Part shown: positions 26,996-34,502 of the stretch, one piece after another
Numbering within the stretch: position 1 is the first letter of the stretch
Layout of the letters: each line of letters starts with the position of its first letter
NCBI GenBank assembly: GCA_025163595.1
Contig: CP104100.1
Location: 1,984,001-2,048,000, forward strand
Reading direction: 5' to 3'
Source of the DNA: Phaeobacter sp. G2
GTDB taxonomy: Bacteria > Pseudomonadota > Alphaproteobacteria > Rhodobacterales > Rhodobacteraceae
Length of the DNA stretch: 64,000 nucleotides
The notes under the pieces: generated by a model
Databases searched by the model: none
The model's input: only the letters and a program-made list of their open reading frames with translations
Told to the model about the DNA's origin: nothing
Made by a program: the position numbers and the translations under genes

Positions 26996-27694
26996 TCAGG
27001 CAGCCTTTGGCGCGGTGTTGGGGGCGGTCTTTGACCCAGCCAGCAGATCCTTCAGCAGGTCAGGGAACTCGGCTTCTTCTTGAACACCCGTCAGAGCCAG
27101 TGCGCGGCCCTCATCGCTGGCCAGGATCTGACGGGTTTCCGCCAGGGACAGCTCTTTGAAAGCTCCATCCGGCCCGCCTGTTCCCGCCTGGATCAACATG
27201 CCGCTTTCGGCCCAGATCAACTCTTCTTCGGCGCATTCAATGTGGATCCGGCCCAGGCGTTCTGGGCTCAGGGCTTTGATACCTTTGTGGCCGGCCAAGG
27301 AAATCAGTTTCACCAGAACCAGGGGAAGACCAAACAGGCGCTCAGCCGCGTCGATTTCAAGCGCGACCATTTGATCGGCTGGAAGTTGCAGGTCACAGTC
27401 ATTGCCCAGGGCACCAGCAGGAACATGCATCATGGTGGTCAGGCGGGGCACCGCGTGGCGAACCGTCTCGACCTCTTGGCAGCCACCGTCGAAGGTGTAG
27501 ACCATATCGCCTGGCTTAACGTCCCGGGCCTGCACAAAGCCGCGATCGGTTTCCACCAGTGTCTGCGGCAGAAAGCCACCAGTCTTGCTCCGCTGCGGCG
27601 CCTGAACCTCTGGTTCGGGACGCACCATTGGGAAATCCAACAAAAGGCCAACCGGCTGATAATCGGCGAAAGTGTTGAAATGATCCAGGAGCAT
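26996..27694 (-). CDS. Degenerate Hint-domain protein between cvpA and purF
   Basis: 232 residues. The Hint core is seen in GGFLPQTLVETDRGFVQA, then RDVKPGDMVYTFDGG and DCDLQLPADQMVALEID. The usual CFxxGT start has lost its Cys (here GGFLPQT) and the usual SPxHR segment has become LPADQMV, so neither the nucleophile nor the conserved His is present. The protein is thus not expected to splice or cleave. The C-terminal part ends in a Lys/Ala-rich tail. It has its own terminator and a 390-bp upstream region with cell-cycle type motifs. Function unknown. Confidence 0.85.
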   Translation of the reverse strand: MLLDHFNTFADYQPVGLLLDFPMVRPEPEVQAPQRSKTGGFLPQTLVETDRGFVQARDVKPGDMVYTFDGGCQEVETVRHAVPRLTTMMHVPAGALGNDCDLQLPADQMVALEIDAAERLFGLPLVLVKLISLAGHKGIKALSPERLGRIHIECAEEELIWAESGMLIQAGTGGPDGAFKELSLAETRQILASDEGRALALTGVQEEAEFPDLLKDLLAGSKTAPNTAPKAA

Positions 27695-27835
27695 GGTGTC
27701 GATCCTTCTGAGCGAGAGTGCCTGTTCGTTTTGTTGATCCTATCTGGCCCTCGAATTGGGACGGAAATGGGGCAGGGGTGCGGCCAATTCCGTTCTTGCC
27801 CCCATTTTTCGCAACAAAAGCGCGTTTTTTGCGCC

Positions 27836-27993
27836 TTTGTTAACCATTGAGTGGGGCTGCTTGAGGATTTTTTAAGAAAATCACGAAAATCCGCAGTTTC
27901 AAAATGCGACCAGAAAAAATGATTCTTAATGGTTAACAAAAGGTTAAAGGTTAACCGGAGGCATTAACCTGTCGTTGGGTGGTCTGTGGATAA
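27836..27993. promoter_or_regulatory. AT-rich control region with CtrA-type, CcrM and DnaA motifs
   Basis: Upstream of the Hint gene. TTAACAAAAGGTTAA at 27933-27947 is an exact TTAA-N7-TTAA CtrA box. A 13-bp inverted repeat pairs TTTGTTAACCATT (27836-27848) with AATGGTTAACAAA (27928-27940). GATTC at 27921 fits the CcrM methylation site GANTC. TGTGGATAA at 27985-27993 is an exact DnaA box on the minus strand. Further GTTAAC motifs occur at 27950 and near 27963. Such a group is expected for cell-cycle control; binding is inferred only from sequence. Confidence 0.6.
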
Positions 27994-28017
27994 AGCTGTG
28001 AAGTCTTTGCAGCACCA

Positions 28018-28050
28018 TAGAAAAAGGGCGCCAATAAGGCGCCCTTTCAA
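28018..28050 (-). terminator. Terminator of radA-cvpA
   Basis: AAAGGGCGCC / GGCGCCCTTT with an AATAA loop, followed on the minus strand by TTTTTC. It ends the cvpA transcript 37 bp after the stop, which separates cvpA from the Hint gene transcriptionally. Confidence 0.92.
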
Positions 28051-28086
28051 AATAATGCTGGTTTACCTTGGTAAACAGATCAGGTG

Positions 28087-28641
28087 TTAGCTGCCGCAAG
28101 AGCCGATCAAGGCCTCGTACTGCTGGGTCACCCAGCCGAGGGCCTGCTCAGGATTGCGGTCTTCGATCTTGCCAATCATCTGTTCAAACACCACCGCCGA
28201 GCGGCTCTCGTCAACAATTGTAAAGCTCTGCCCGGTCATCACCACATTATAGAGGAAAAAGGCAATCGCCACGAGCAGGATGCCGCGCAAGACGCCAAAG
28301 AAGAAACCGGCCCCCTGGTCCAAGCCGCCAAGCGCAGATCGCTGGACCAGCGATGAGAACAGTGGCGTGAAGAAGGACACCACAATCAGTGCCACCGCAA
28401 ACACGGCGGCAAAGGCGGCAATGATCGAGAGTTCGCAACTGTCAGAGATGAATTCGCCAACAACTGGGATCTCTGCCATCAGCGGTTCGACCTGAGGGGC
28501 GAACATAAAGGCAAGGATGCCGGCTGCGATCCAGCCCGCAATGGCCATGGCTTCGCGGACAAAGCCACGCGAATAGGCCAGAAGCGCCGATAATACGATG
28601 ACCAGGGCCACAACCCCGTCAATAATAGTGAAACCTTCCAT
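28087..28641 (-). CDS. cvpA: CvpA family membrane protein
   Basis: 184 residues with four membrane segments: VALVIVLSALLAYSRG at the start, then GWIAAGILAFMFAP, AAFAAVFAVALIVVSFF, and a loop with GGLDQGAGFFFGVLRGILLV, which is the family signature. The E. coli homologue is tied to colicin V production and envelope function; the molecular role remains unclear. It follows radA by 39 bp on the same strand, so the two probably share a transcript. Confidence 0.93.
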   Translation of the reverse strand: MEGFTIIDGVVALVIVLSALLAYSRGFVREAMAIAGWIAAGILAFMFAPQVEPLMAEIPVVGEFISDSCELSIIAAFAAVFAVALIVVSFFTPLFSSLVQRSALGGLDQGAGFFFGVLRGILLVAIAFFLYNVVMTGQSFTIVDESRSAVVFEQMIGKIEDRNPEQALGWVTQQYEALIGSCGS

Positions 28642-28680
28642 AACCCTCGCCCGTTAGCCTGCGATAAAATTTCGGCAACT

Positions 28681-30048
28681 CTAGCCGGCTCCAAAGAATT
28701 CGCCAACAAATCCCGCCAGATCTGAGGCTCGGCGCAGGCCAAGACCCTTGATCGAAATGGATTTGCCACCACTTGGAGCTATTGCAGAGGTGAAACCAAG
28801 TTTTTGCGCCTCTTTCAACCGGTTTTCGGTCTGTGGGGCCGGACGAAGGGCCCCAGACAGCGATATTTCTCCAAAAACAGCGGTATCTGCGGGCAGGGCG
28901 ACATCTTCACGGGCGCTGAGCAAGGCGGCGGCCACCGCCAGGTCGGCTGCGGGTTCGGTGATTTTCATCCCACCCGCCACATTGAGATAGACATCCAACC
29001 CGGCAAAAGGAATGCCACACCGCGCTTCAAGCACGGCAAGAATCATCGCCAGGCGGGAACTGTCCCAGCCCACCACGGCGCGGCGCGGTTGCGAATGGGG
29101 CGAGGGCGCCACCAGCGCCTGCATTTCGACCAGAACCGGGCGGGTGCCTTCAATGCCGGCAAAGACGACAGAACCAGCTGACGGCTCGCCACGGTCCGAC
29201 AGGAACAGCGCCGAAGGATTGGTGACCTCGGCCAGGCCGCAGCCGGTCATTTCAAAGACGCCAATCTCATCCGCGGGGCCAAAGCGGTTTTTCACCGCCC
29301 GCAGAATGCGGAACTGATGCCCCCGCTCGCCTTCAAAATAGAGCACCGTGTCGACCATATGTTCCACAACCCGAGGTCCGGCAATCTGGCCGTCCTTGGT
29401 GACATGGCCCACCATGATGATGGAAATCCCCTGGGCCTTGGCAAAGGTGGTCAACTCGTGGGCCGCGGCCCGCACCTGGCTGACAGATCCGGGGGCGCTG
29501 TCCACGTGATCCGCCCACATGGTCTGAATGGAATCGATGATGGCCAGCTGCGGTCTTTCGGCCTCCAGCGTGGTCAGGATATCGCGCAGGTTGGTTTCCG
29601 CGGCCAGTTTTACCGGCGCCTGTGCCAGTCCCAACCGCTGCGCCCGCATCCGCACCTGCGCCGAGGCTTCTTCGCCGCTGACATAGATGGTTTTTACCCC
29701 CGCCTGGGCAAAGCGTGCAGCCGCCTGCAACAGCAGGGTCGATTTGCCGATCCCAGGATCGCCCCCAACCAGAATGGCAGAGGCCGCGACCAGACCACCA
29801 CCAAGAACCCGGTCCAGCTCTGCGACGCCGCAGGTGGCGCGGGGCGGTGGGGTTTCTTCGGTGGACAGATCTGACAGCGGGATCGTCTTGCCGCGCCGGA
29901 TCCCAAGTGACTTTTTGGAAGGGCCAGCGGAGGAGAGGCCTTTGTCTTCGACAATAGTGTTCCATTCGCCGCAGCCTTCGCAGCGACCGGACCATTTGGA
30001 AAAGCTCGCGCCGCAGGCAGAGCATGAAAAGGTATTTGATTTTGCCAT
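28681..30048 (-). CDS. radA: DNA repair protein RadA
   Basis: 455 residues. It drives branch migration during recombinational repair. The N-terminal zinc finger has CSACGASFSKWSGRCEGCG (four Cys). Walker A GDPGIGKSTLLLQ lies near 94-106, the KNRFG motif at residues 249-253, and the C-terminal Lon-like domain has LDVYLNVAGGMKI. It starts at the ATG at 30048. Confidence 0.96.
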   Translation of the reverse strand: MAKSNTFSCSACGASFSKWSGRCEGCGEWNTIVEDKGLSSAGPSKKSLGIRRGKTIPLSDLSTEETPPPRATCGVAELDRVLGGGLVAASAILVGGDPGIGKSTLLLQAAARFAQAGVKTIYVSGEEASAQVRMRAQRLGLAQAPVKLAAETNLRDILTTLEAERPQLAIIDSIQTMWADHVDSAPGSVSQVRAAAHELTTFAKAQGISIIMVGHVTKDGQIAGPRVVEHMVDTVLYFEGERGHQFRILRAVKNRFGPADEIGVFEMTGCGLAEVTNPSALFLSDRGEPSAGSVVFAGIEGTRPVLVEMQALVAPSPHSQPRRAVVGWDSSRLAMILAVLEARCGIPFAGLDVYLNVAGGMKITEPAADLAVAAALLSAREDVALPADTAVFGEISLSGALRPAPQTENRLKEAQKLGFTSAIAPSGGKSISIKGLGLRRASDLAGFVGEFFGAG

Positions 30049-30119
30049 ATGGCCTTCTGCCCTATGTTCTCACTTTGTTCAAGGGAAAGGTAGGCGCTCG
30101 AGCTGTGGGGCAAAGCCCC

Positions 30120-30563
30120 TTATTCCGCGTGGCGCAGGGATCGTTCTGTCAGTAGGCTGAGGATGAGGGAGACGACAATACAGGCAGTAAACATATAAAG
30201 CCCCCATGCCACCTCGATTGTGGCGTAGCCTATGCCCTTGGCTAGCGTGATATAGAGCGCGATGAGGAAGATATCCGCCATGGCGAATTTTCCCAAGGTG
30301 TGCAGCACTGGTTGTGTACGTGCGTCCAACAGTCCCCACTGCACCAGGGCCAGGCCGATGGTTTTGAGATAGGGCGCAAAGATGGCAAAACAGGTCACTG
30401 TGAGCGCCAGGAAAACATCGCTGCCCCAGAGGCTTTGTAGCCCGGTGATCACAGAAATTTCGCTCAGACCAAAGATTGGCAGCAGGCCTGCCCGCATCAG
30501 AGGTGCAAACCAGGCAACGGGGTAGAGGACGAGAAGCGAAAGCGTCAGAATGCGAAGAGTCAT
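30120..30563 (-). CDS. PqiA-like membrane protein
   Basis: 147 residues, about four membrane helices. WFAPLMRAG and LPIFGLSEISVITGLQSLW are followed by TLGKFAMADIFLIALYITLAKG, which matches one half of paraquat-inducible protein A (PqiA/LetA). PqiA-like proteins act with MCE-family proteins in lipid handling. The start overlaps the stop of the small membrane protein gene (ATGA), so it is translated as part of the alr-mlaE-mlaF transcript. The longer frame to 30821 overlaps that gene and is not used. Confidence 0.82.
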   Translation of the reverse strand: MTLRILTLSLLVLYPVAWFAPLMRAGLLPIFGLSEISVITGLQSLWGSDVFLALTVTCFAIFAPYLKTIGLALVQWGLLDARTQPVLHTLGKFAMADIFLIALYITLAKGIGYATIEVAWGLYMFTACIVVSLILSLLTERSLRHAE

Positions 30564-30946
30564 AAATATGGCACCCCATATTTTAGAAGACCGAGCACCA
30601 ATAATCGACCGTAGGTGAGAATAGATACAAGCCAAATCGCCAATGCAATGCAGGAACGTTTTCGTGCAAAATCCAGGGCCTGAAGATGCCAAAGTCCAGA
30701 GGCGCATCGAATATAGGCGGCTACCAGAAGTAAGCCAACCATAGAAATTGCGGCCCAGTGAATTTCTATGGAGACGGCCAAGGCTAAGATGAAAAACAGT
30801 GCCAAGCAAGCTAGCAGCCAAAAACTCTCGGCAAAGAATAGGTCTAGGGTTCTCTGTTCATATCTTAGATCTATAGTTGCTAAGCTATGTAGGACCAGAA
30901 AAAACAGAGGGGTCCACCAAGCAAGTGTGGAGATCCACTCTACCAT
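30560..30946 (-). CDS. Unknown small membrane protein
   Basis: 128 residues with three or four hydrophobic segments (TPLFFLVLHSLA, FWLLACLALFFILALAVS, AAISMVGLLLVAAYIRC, LAIWLVSILTYGRLLVLGLL). I do not recognise the family. Its length and position suggest that, with the PqiA-like gene, it may be half of a split PqiA pair, but sequence similarity to PqiA was not established. It starts directly after the ATPase stop (TAG ATG), one more close-packed gene in this operon. Base composition is notably less GC-rich than its neighbours. Confidence 0.7.
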   Translation of the reverse strand: MVEWISTLAWWTPLFFLVLHSLATIDLRYEQRTLDLFFAESFWLLACLALFFILALAVSIEIHWAAISMVGLLLVAAYIRCASGLWHLQALDFARKRSCIALAIWLVSILTYGRLLVLGLLKYGVPYL

Positions 30947-31720
30947 CTATCGCACGGCCTCGATCGGCCCCTCGGCGCGGCCGTGGATGAATTGGTCGAG
31001 GTAAGGATCACCGGACTGGTCCATATCCGCTACCGGCCCAGTCCATTGGATTACACCGTCGTGCAGCATGGCGACATTATCGGCAATGGCGCGGACTGAG
31101 GACATATCATGGGTGATGGTCATCGCGGTGGCACCCATCTCGACCACAATTTCGCGGATCAGGTCGTTGATCACCCCGGACATGATGGGGTCCAGGCCGG
31201 TGGTGGGCTCGTCAAAGAAAATGATTTCGGGCTCGGCAGCAATGGCGCGGGCAAGGCCGACACGTTTTTGCATGCCACCAGACAGCTCGGCGGGCAGGCG
31301 GTCGGCCACATCGGGTTTCAACCCGACGCGGCGCAGTTTTTCAATGGCGATCTCGCGGGCCTCGGATGCGGGGCGTTTCAGCGCCCCCCGTTGCAGGCGA
31401 AAGGCGACGTTCTGCCAGACCGGCAGGGAGTCAAACAGAGCACCGCCCTGAAACAACATGCCAAAGCGCGCCAGAAAGGCATCGCGATCGCCAGAGCCCG
31501 CGGGCTTGCCATCGACAAAGATTTCGCCGCTGTCGGGGGTGATCAGCCCCAGCACGCTTTTGAGTGCTACGGATTTGCCGGTGCCGGATCCGCCGATGAT
31601 CACCATCGAGCTGGCCCTTGGGATCTCTAGATTCATGCCGCGCAGCACGCGATTGTCGCCAAAGGCCTTGTGAACGCTGTCTAGCTTGATCATCGGTTGG
31701 AGAGGGGTATCTGTGGTCAT
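30947..31720 (-). CDS. ABC transporter ATP-binding protein, MlaF-like
   Basis: 257 residues. Walker A IGGSGTGKSVALKSVLGL, signature ELSGGMQKRVGLARAIA, Walker B IIFFDEPTTGLD and switch His in TITHDMSS are intact. Sequence and the adjacent MlaE permease place it in the retrograde phospholipid transport (Mla/MCE) family, in the cytoplasm bound to MlaE. The start overlaps the mlaE stop by four bases. An MCE-domain MlaD gene, normally next in line, is not in the window. Confidence 0.9.
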   Translation of the reverse strand: MTTDTPLQPMIKLDSVHKAFGDNRVLRGMNLEIPRASSMVIIGGSGTGKSVALKSVLGLITPDSGEIFVDGKPAGSGDRDAFLARFGMLFQGGALFDSLPVWQNVAFRLQRGALKRPASEAREIAIEKLRRVGLKPDVADRLPAELSGGMQKRVGLARAIAAEPEIIFFDEPTTGLDPIMSGVINDLIREIVVEMGATAMTITHDMSSVRAIADNVAMLHDGVIQWTGPVADMDQSGDPYLDQFIHGRAEGPIEAVR

Positions 31721-32511
31721 AGCGAGAAGAACACCCCTGTCAGGACAAAATTGGTCGCCAGGATCAGCACGGCTGCCGCTTCGACCGACGATTTGGTCGC
31801 ACTGCCAACACCCTGCGCCCCGCGACCGGACTGCATGCCGTAGTAGCAGCCCATGGTGGCGGCGATAACGCCAAAAAAGGCGCCCTTAACCAGTGAGGAA
31901 ATCAGGTCAAGCGGCTCTAGGAAATCGACGGTATTTTTCAGGTAGGCGGCTGAGTTGAAGCCGAGGTTGTGCACCGAAACGGTGTAGCCGCCGGCGATGC
32001 CGATGATATCGCCGATGCCCACCAGAACCGGCACGGTCAGCAGCGCTGCCAGCACCCGGGGGGCGACAAGATACTGCATAGGATTGGTCGACAGGGTCAC
32101 CAGCGCGTCAATCTGTTCGGTCACCTTCATGGTGGCGATCTCTGCCGCAATCGACGAGGTCACCCGAGCGGCAATCATCAGCCCAACCAGTACCGGACCA
32201 AGTTCACGCACCATGCCAATGGCGACAATCTGCGGCACCACGGCCTCGGCATTGAACCGCGCACCCCCTGCGTAGATTTGCAGGGCCAGGGCACCGCCGG
32301 TAAAAACGGCTGTCAAGGCAACCACGGGCAGCGACAGCCAGCCGATCTGCAGCAGCGACAGGGCCAGCTCACGCGGGTAGTAGGGCGGGCGCAACATATG
32401 GGTGAAGGCACTGACCGTGAACAAGGCCACCCGACCAATCATAGCCAGCGCCGCCATAGAGGCGCGGCCCAGTCGGGCCAATGGGGTCACCAATGGAGAC
32501 AAAGAAATCAT
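31717..32511 (-). CDS. ABC transporter permease, MlaE family
   Basis: 264 residues with about five or six membrane helices. [25 protein letters not shown] is the MlaE/Ttg2B signature, with [20 protein letters not shown] following. It forms the membrane part of an MCE-type lipid transporter. It overlaps mlaF and alr by four bases each, in a tight operon. The substrate is inferred to be lipid from the family only. Confidence 0.91.
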   Translation of the reverse strand: MISLSPLVTPLARLGRASMAALAMIGRVALFTVSAFTHMLRPPYYPRELALSLLQIGWLSLPVVALTAVFTGGALALQIYAGGARFNAEAVVPQIVAIGMVRELGPVLVGLMIAARVTSSIAAEIATMKVTEQIDALVTLSTNPMQYLVAPRVLAALLTVPVLVGIGDIIGIAGGYTVSVHNLGFNSAAYLKNTVDFLEPLDLISSLVKGAFFGVIAATMGCYYGMQSGRGAQGVGSATKSSVEAAAVLILATNFVLTGVFFSL

Positions 32512-33545
32512 CCCTGATAGGTCCGTGCATAGCGATGCCCCATCGAGGTGAGGATCTCATAACCGATGGTGCCCGCAGCTGTAGCGAGGTGGTCAACGGT
32601 TTGAACTTCATTCAGCAGCGTCAGGCTGGCAGGCACCTCGGACAGCGCCGTGATATCAACGGTGATCAGATCCATCGAGATCCGGCCCACCACAGGGCAG
32701 CGGGTCTTGCCGGCAAACAGATCAATGCCGTGGTTCATCATGGTGCGGTGCAGCCCATCGGCATAGCCGGCTGCAACGGTGGCGATGCGGCTGGGCGCCT
32801 GCGCCACCCAGGTATTGCCGTAGCCGACACTCTCGCCGGGCTCAACATCGCGGGTCTGGATGATCGGCAGATCCAGTTGCACAACAGGGAGCGCATCGCC
32901 ATAAGGCGCGCCGCCATACAGACCCACGCCCGGACGGCAGAGGTCAAAATGATAATCCCGCCCCAAAAGGATGCCACCAGTGGCGGCCAATGAGCGCGGC
33001 ACCTCCAGCCCATCGGTCATCTCACGGAAGACCTGCAACTGCTGGGCATTCATAGGATGGCTCGGCTCATCACTGCAGGCAAGATGCGACATCAGCAACA
33101 CTGGCTTTTGTCCCAGGGCGATATCGCGCACCGCTGCCCATTCGGCGGGCTCCATGCCAAGGCGGTTCATGCCAGAATCTAGCTGCACCCCAAAGGTATG
33201 GCCGGGCAGGGTTTCAAAATGGCACAGCATCTGGTCGAGCGAGTTCAGCATCGGCGCCAGCTGGAATTCTTTCAGCAGCCGGGTGTCGCCCTCCATATGG
33301 CCGGAGAACACCGAAATGCCGGGGCCAGGGCCAAGGGCGCGGCGCAGGGCGACGCCTTCTTCGGCGGCGGCGACAAAGAAATTGCGTGCGCCGCCTTTGG
33401 CCAATGCCTTGGCCACGCGGGCTGCATCCAGCCCATAGCCGTTTGCCTTGACCACAGCTGCGGTTTCGCAGTTGGTCATGGCGTTCAGATTCTGCCAGTT
33501 GGTCACCAGCGCATCGAGATTGATTGTCAGTTTAGCCGTGCTCAT
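32508..33545 (-). CDS. alr: Alanine racemase
   Basis: 345 residues. PLP-dependent interconversion of L- and D-alanine for peptidoglycan. The PLP lysine sits in [13 protein letters not shown] (about residues 29-41), SGMNRLGM is the mid-domain motif, and [10 protein letters not shown] gives the catalytic Tyr. [16 protein letters not shown] follows. It heads the operon alr-mlaE-mlaF-membrane protein-pqiA. The gene starts on ATG at 33545. Confidence 0.95.
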   Translation of the reverse strand: MSTAKLTINLDALVTNWQNLNAMTNCETAAVVKANGYGLDAARVAKALAKGGARNFFVAAAEEGVALRRALGPGPGISVFSGHMEGDTRLLKEFQLAPMLNSLDQMLCHFETLPGHTFGVQLDSGMNRLGMEPAEWAAVRDIALGQKPVLLMSHLACSDEPSHPMNAQQLQVFREMTDGLEVPRSLAATGGILLGRDYHFDLCRPGVGLYGGAPYGDALPVVQLDLPIIQTRDVEPGESVGYGNTWVAQAPSRIATVAAGYADGLHRTMMNHGIDLFAGKTRCPVVGRISMDLITVDITALSEVPASLTLLNEVQTVDHLATAAGTIGYEILTSMGHRYARTYQG

Positions 33546-33899
33546 GCCCCGTTCTTGACATGCGCGGGGCAGGGGTCAAGAGGAATTCGTGGGGAGGATG
33601 GCCAGTTGTGGCGCCATTGGGCGGCTTGTGGCTGGTTTGGAAAGGTGACGACCTCCCCATTGCAGGCTGGCAAAGCCGTTCACTATGCGCTTGGCGGGGG
33701 ATTCCTGCCTTTGAGGCCTGTACCAAAGCCACCGCGTCCGAACCGAGCGTGGGACGCGAAGCGCCCGCCCCGTGGGGGCGGTTCGGGTGGGCCGTTACTG
33801 CGCTTTGGCTTGGCCGGGATCTTACGCAAACACCAGTAGACAAACGGTGATCGTGAATTAGTATATCAACTGTAGAGTGTTATTTTGCGGAGCATTAAA
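33546..33899. other. Intergenic region between alr and the PEBP-like gene
   Basis: 354 bp between divergent genes, so it holds both promoters. A nested inverted repeat lies at about 33749-33785: CGAACCG / CGGTTCG outside and CCGCCCC / GGGGCGG inside. It has no T-tract. The AT-rich 40 bp before 33885 contain likely promoter sequence. No gene was seen. Confidence 0.5.
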
Positions 33900-34394
33900 T
33901 TGAAAAAGTCTGTGTTATTCTGTGCAGCATTTATCTTTGCCGGAGGGGCCGCCCTGGCGGATATGTCGGTTCAACTGGGTGGTGGCTGGGATGGTAAGCG
34001 TGTCCCCAAGGGGCAACAATGTACGCTCTTTGGTGGGAAAGGAGCGACGCCACCTATGCAGGTTTCTAATCTGCCAGGCGGCACATCCTGGGTCTATGTC
34101 GAATACAACGACAGAGATTACAGGCCGCTTTCAAAGAATGGTGGGCATGGTGTTATCGGGTATCCAGTCAGCGGCACCTCGGCGACGCTTGCCTCGGTGC
34201 CGGGGCTGGTTGGTAAACTGCCGGGCAAGGCGCGGGTGATTTCGGCTGGGCGCGGGACTGGCGCCTACGCATCCAAAGGATATATGCCGCCCTGTTCAGG
34301 CGGTAAGAATAACCGTTACTTTGCCATTGTAAAAGCGATCTCATCCTCGGGTAAGGTGCTGGATAAACAACGCGTCGAAATTGGCCGCTACTAA
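33900..34394 (+). CDS. Secreted protein, possibly PEBP/YbhB-like
   Basis: 164 residues. A Sec signal peptide (MKKSVLFCAAFIFAGGAALA) ends before DMSVQ. The body has GGKGATPPMQVSNLPGG, WVYVEYNDRDY, GGHGVIGYPV and KGYMPPCSGGKNNRYFAIV, in the order seen in phosphatidylethanolamine-binding-protein family members (SPPL, D-P, H-W, G-Y-x-P-C, h-R-Y). Similarity is distant. The start is TTG: GGAG lies seven bases before it, while the TTG at 33885 has no such signal. Periplasmic; function unknown. Confidence 0.7.
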   Translation: MKKSVLFCAAFIFAGGAALADMSVQLGGGWDGKRVPKGQQCTLFGGKGATPPMQVSNLPGGTSWVYVEYNDRDYRPLSKNGGHGVIGYPVSGTSATLASVPGLVGKLPGKARVISAGRGTGAYASKGYMPPCSGGKNNRYFAIVKAISSSGKVLDKQRVEIGRY

Positions 34395-34433
34395 TTTCTG
34401 TGGGTGTTTTCGCCCTGATCTGGCGATCTGAAA

Positions 34434-34468
34434 CGCATCATGCCCCGTTTTTACCGGGGCATGATGCG
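34434..34468. terminator. Shared hairpin between convergent genes
   Basis: A perfect 14-bp stem CGCATCATGCCCCG / CGGGGCATGATGCG with a TTTTTAC loop. It sits between the PEBP-like gene and dnaB. No long T-tract follows on either strand; on the minus strand TTTC does. It is the only candidate terminator for either gene. Confidence 0.6.
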
Positions 34469-34502
34469 GCGGGCTGGCGCTGCGGTGTCGCGTTCACCAG
34501 AC

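Noticed and set aside
27836..27993. Chromosome replication origin
   Set aside because: CtrA and DnaA motifs and AT-richness recall the Caulobacter origin, but only one DnaA box was found and no origin-linked genes lie here; a promoter region is more likely.
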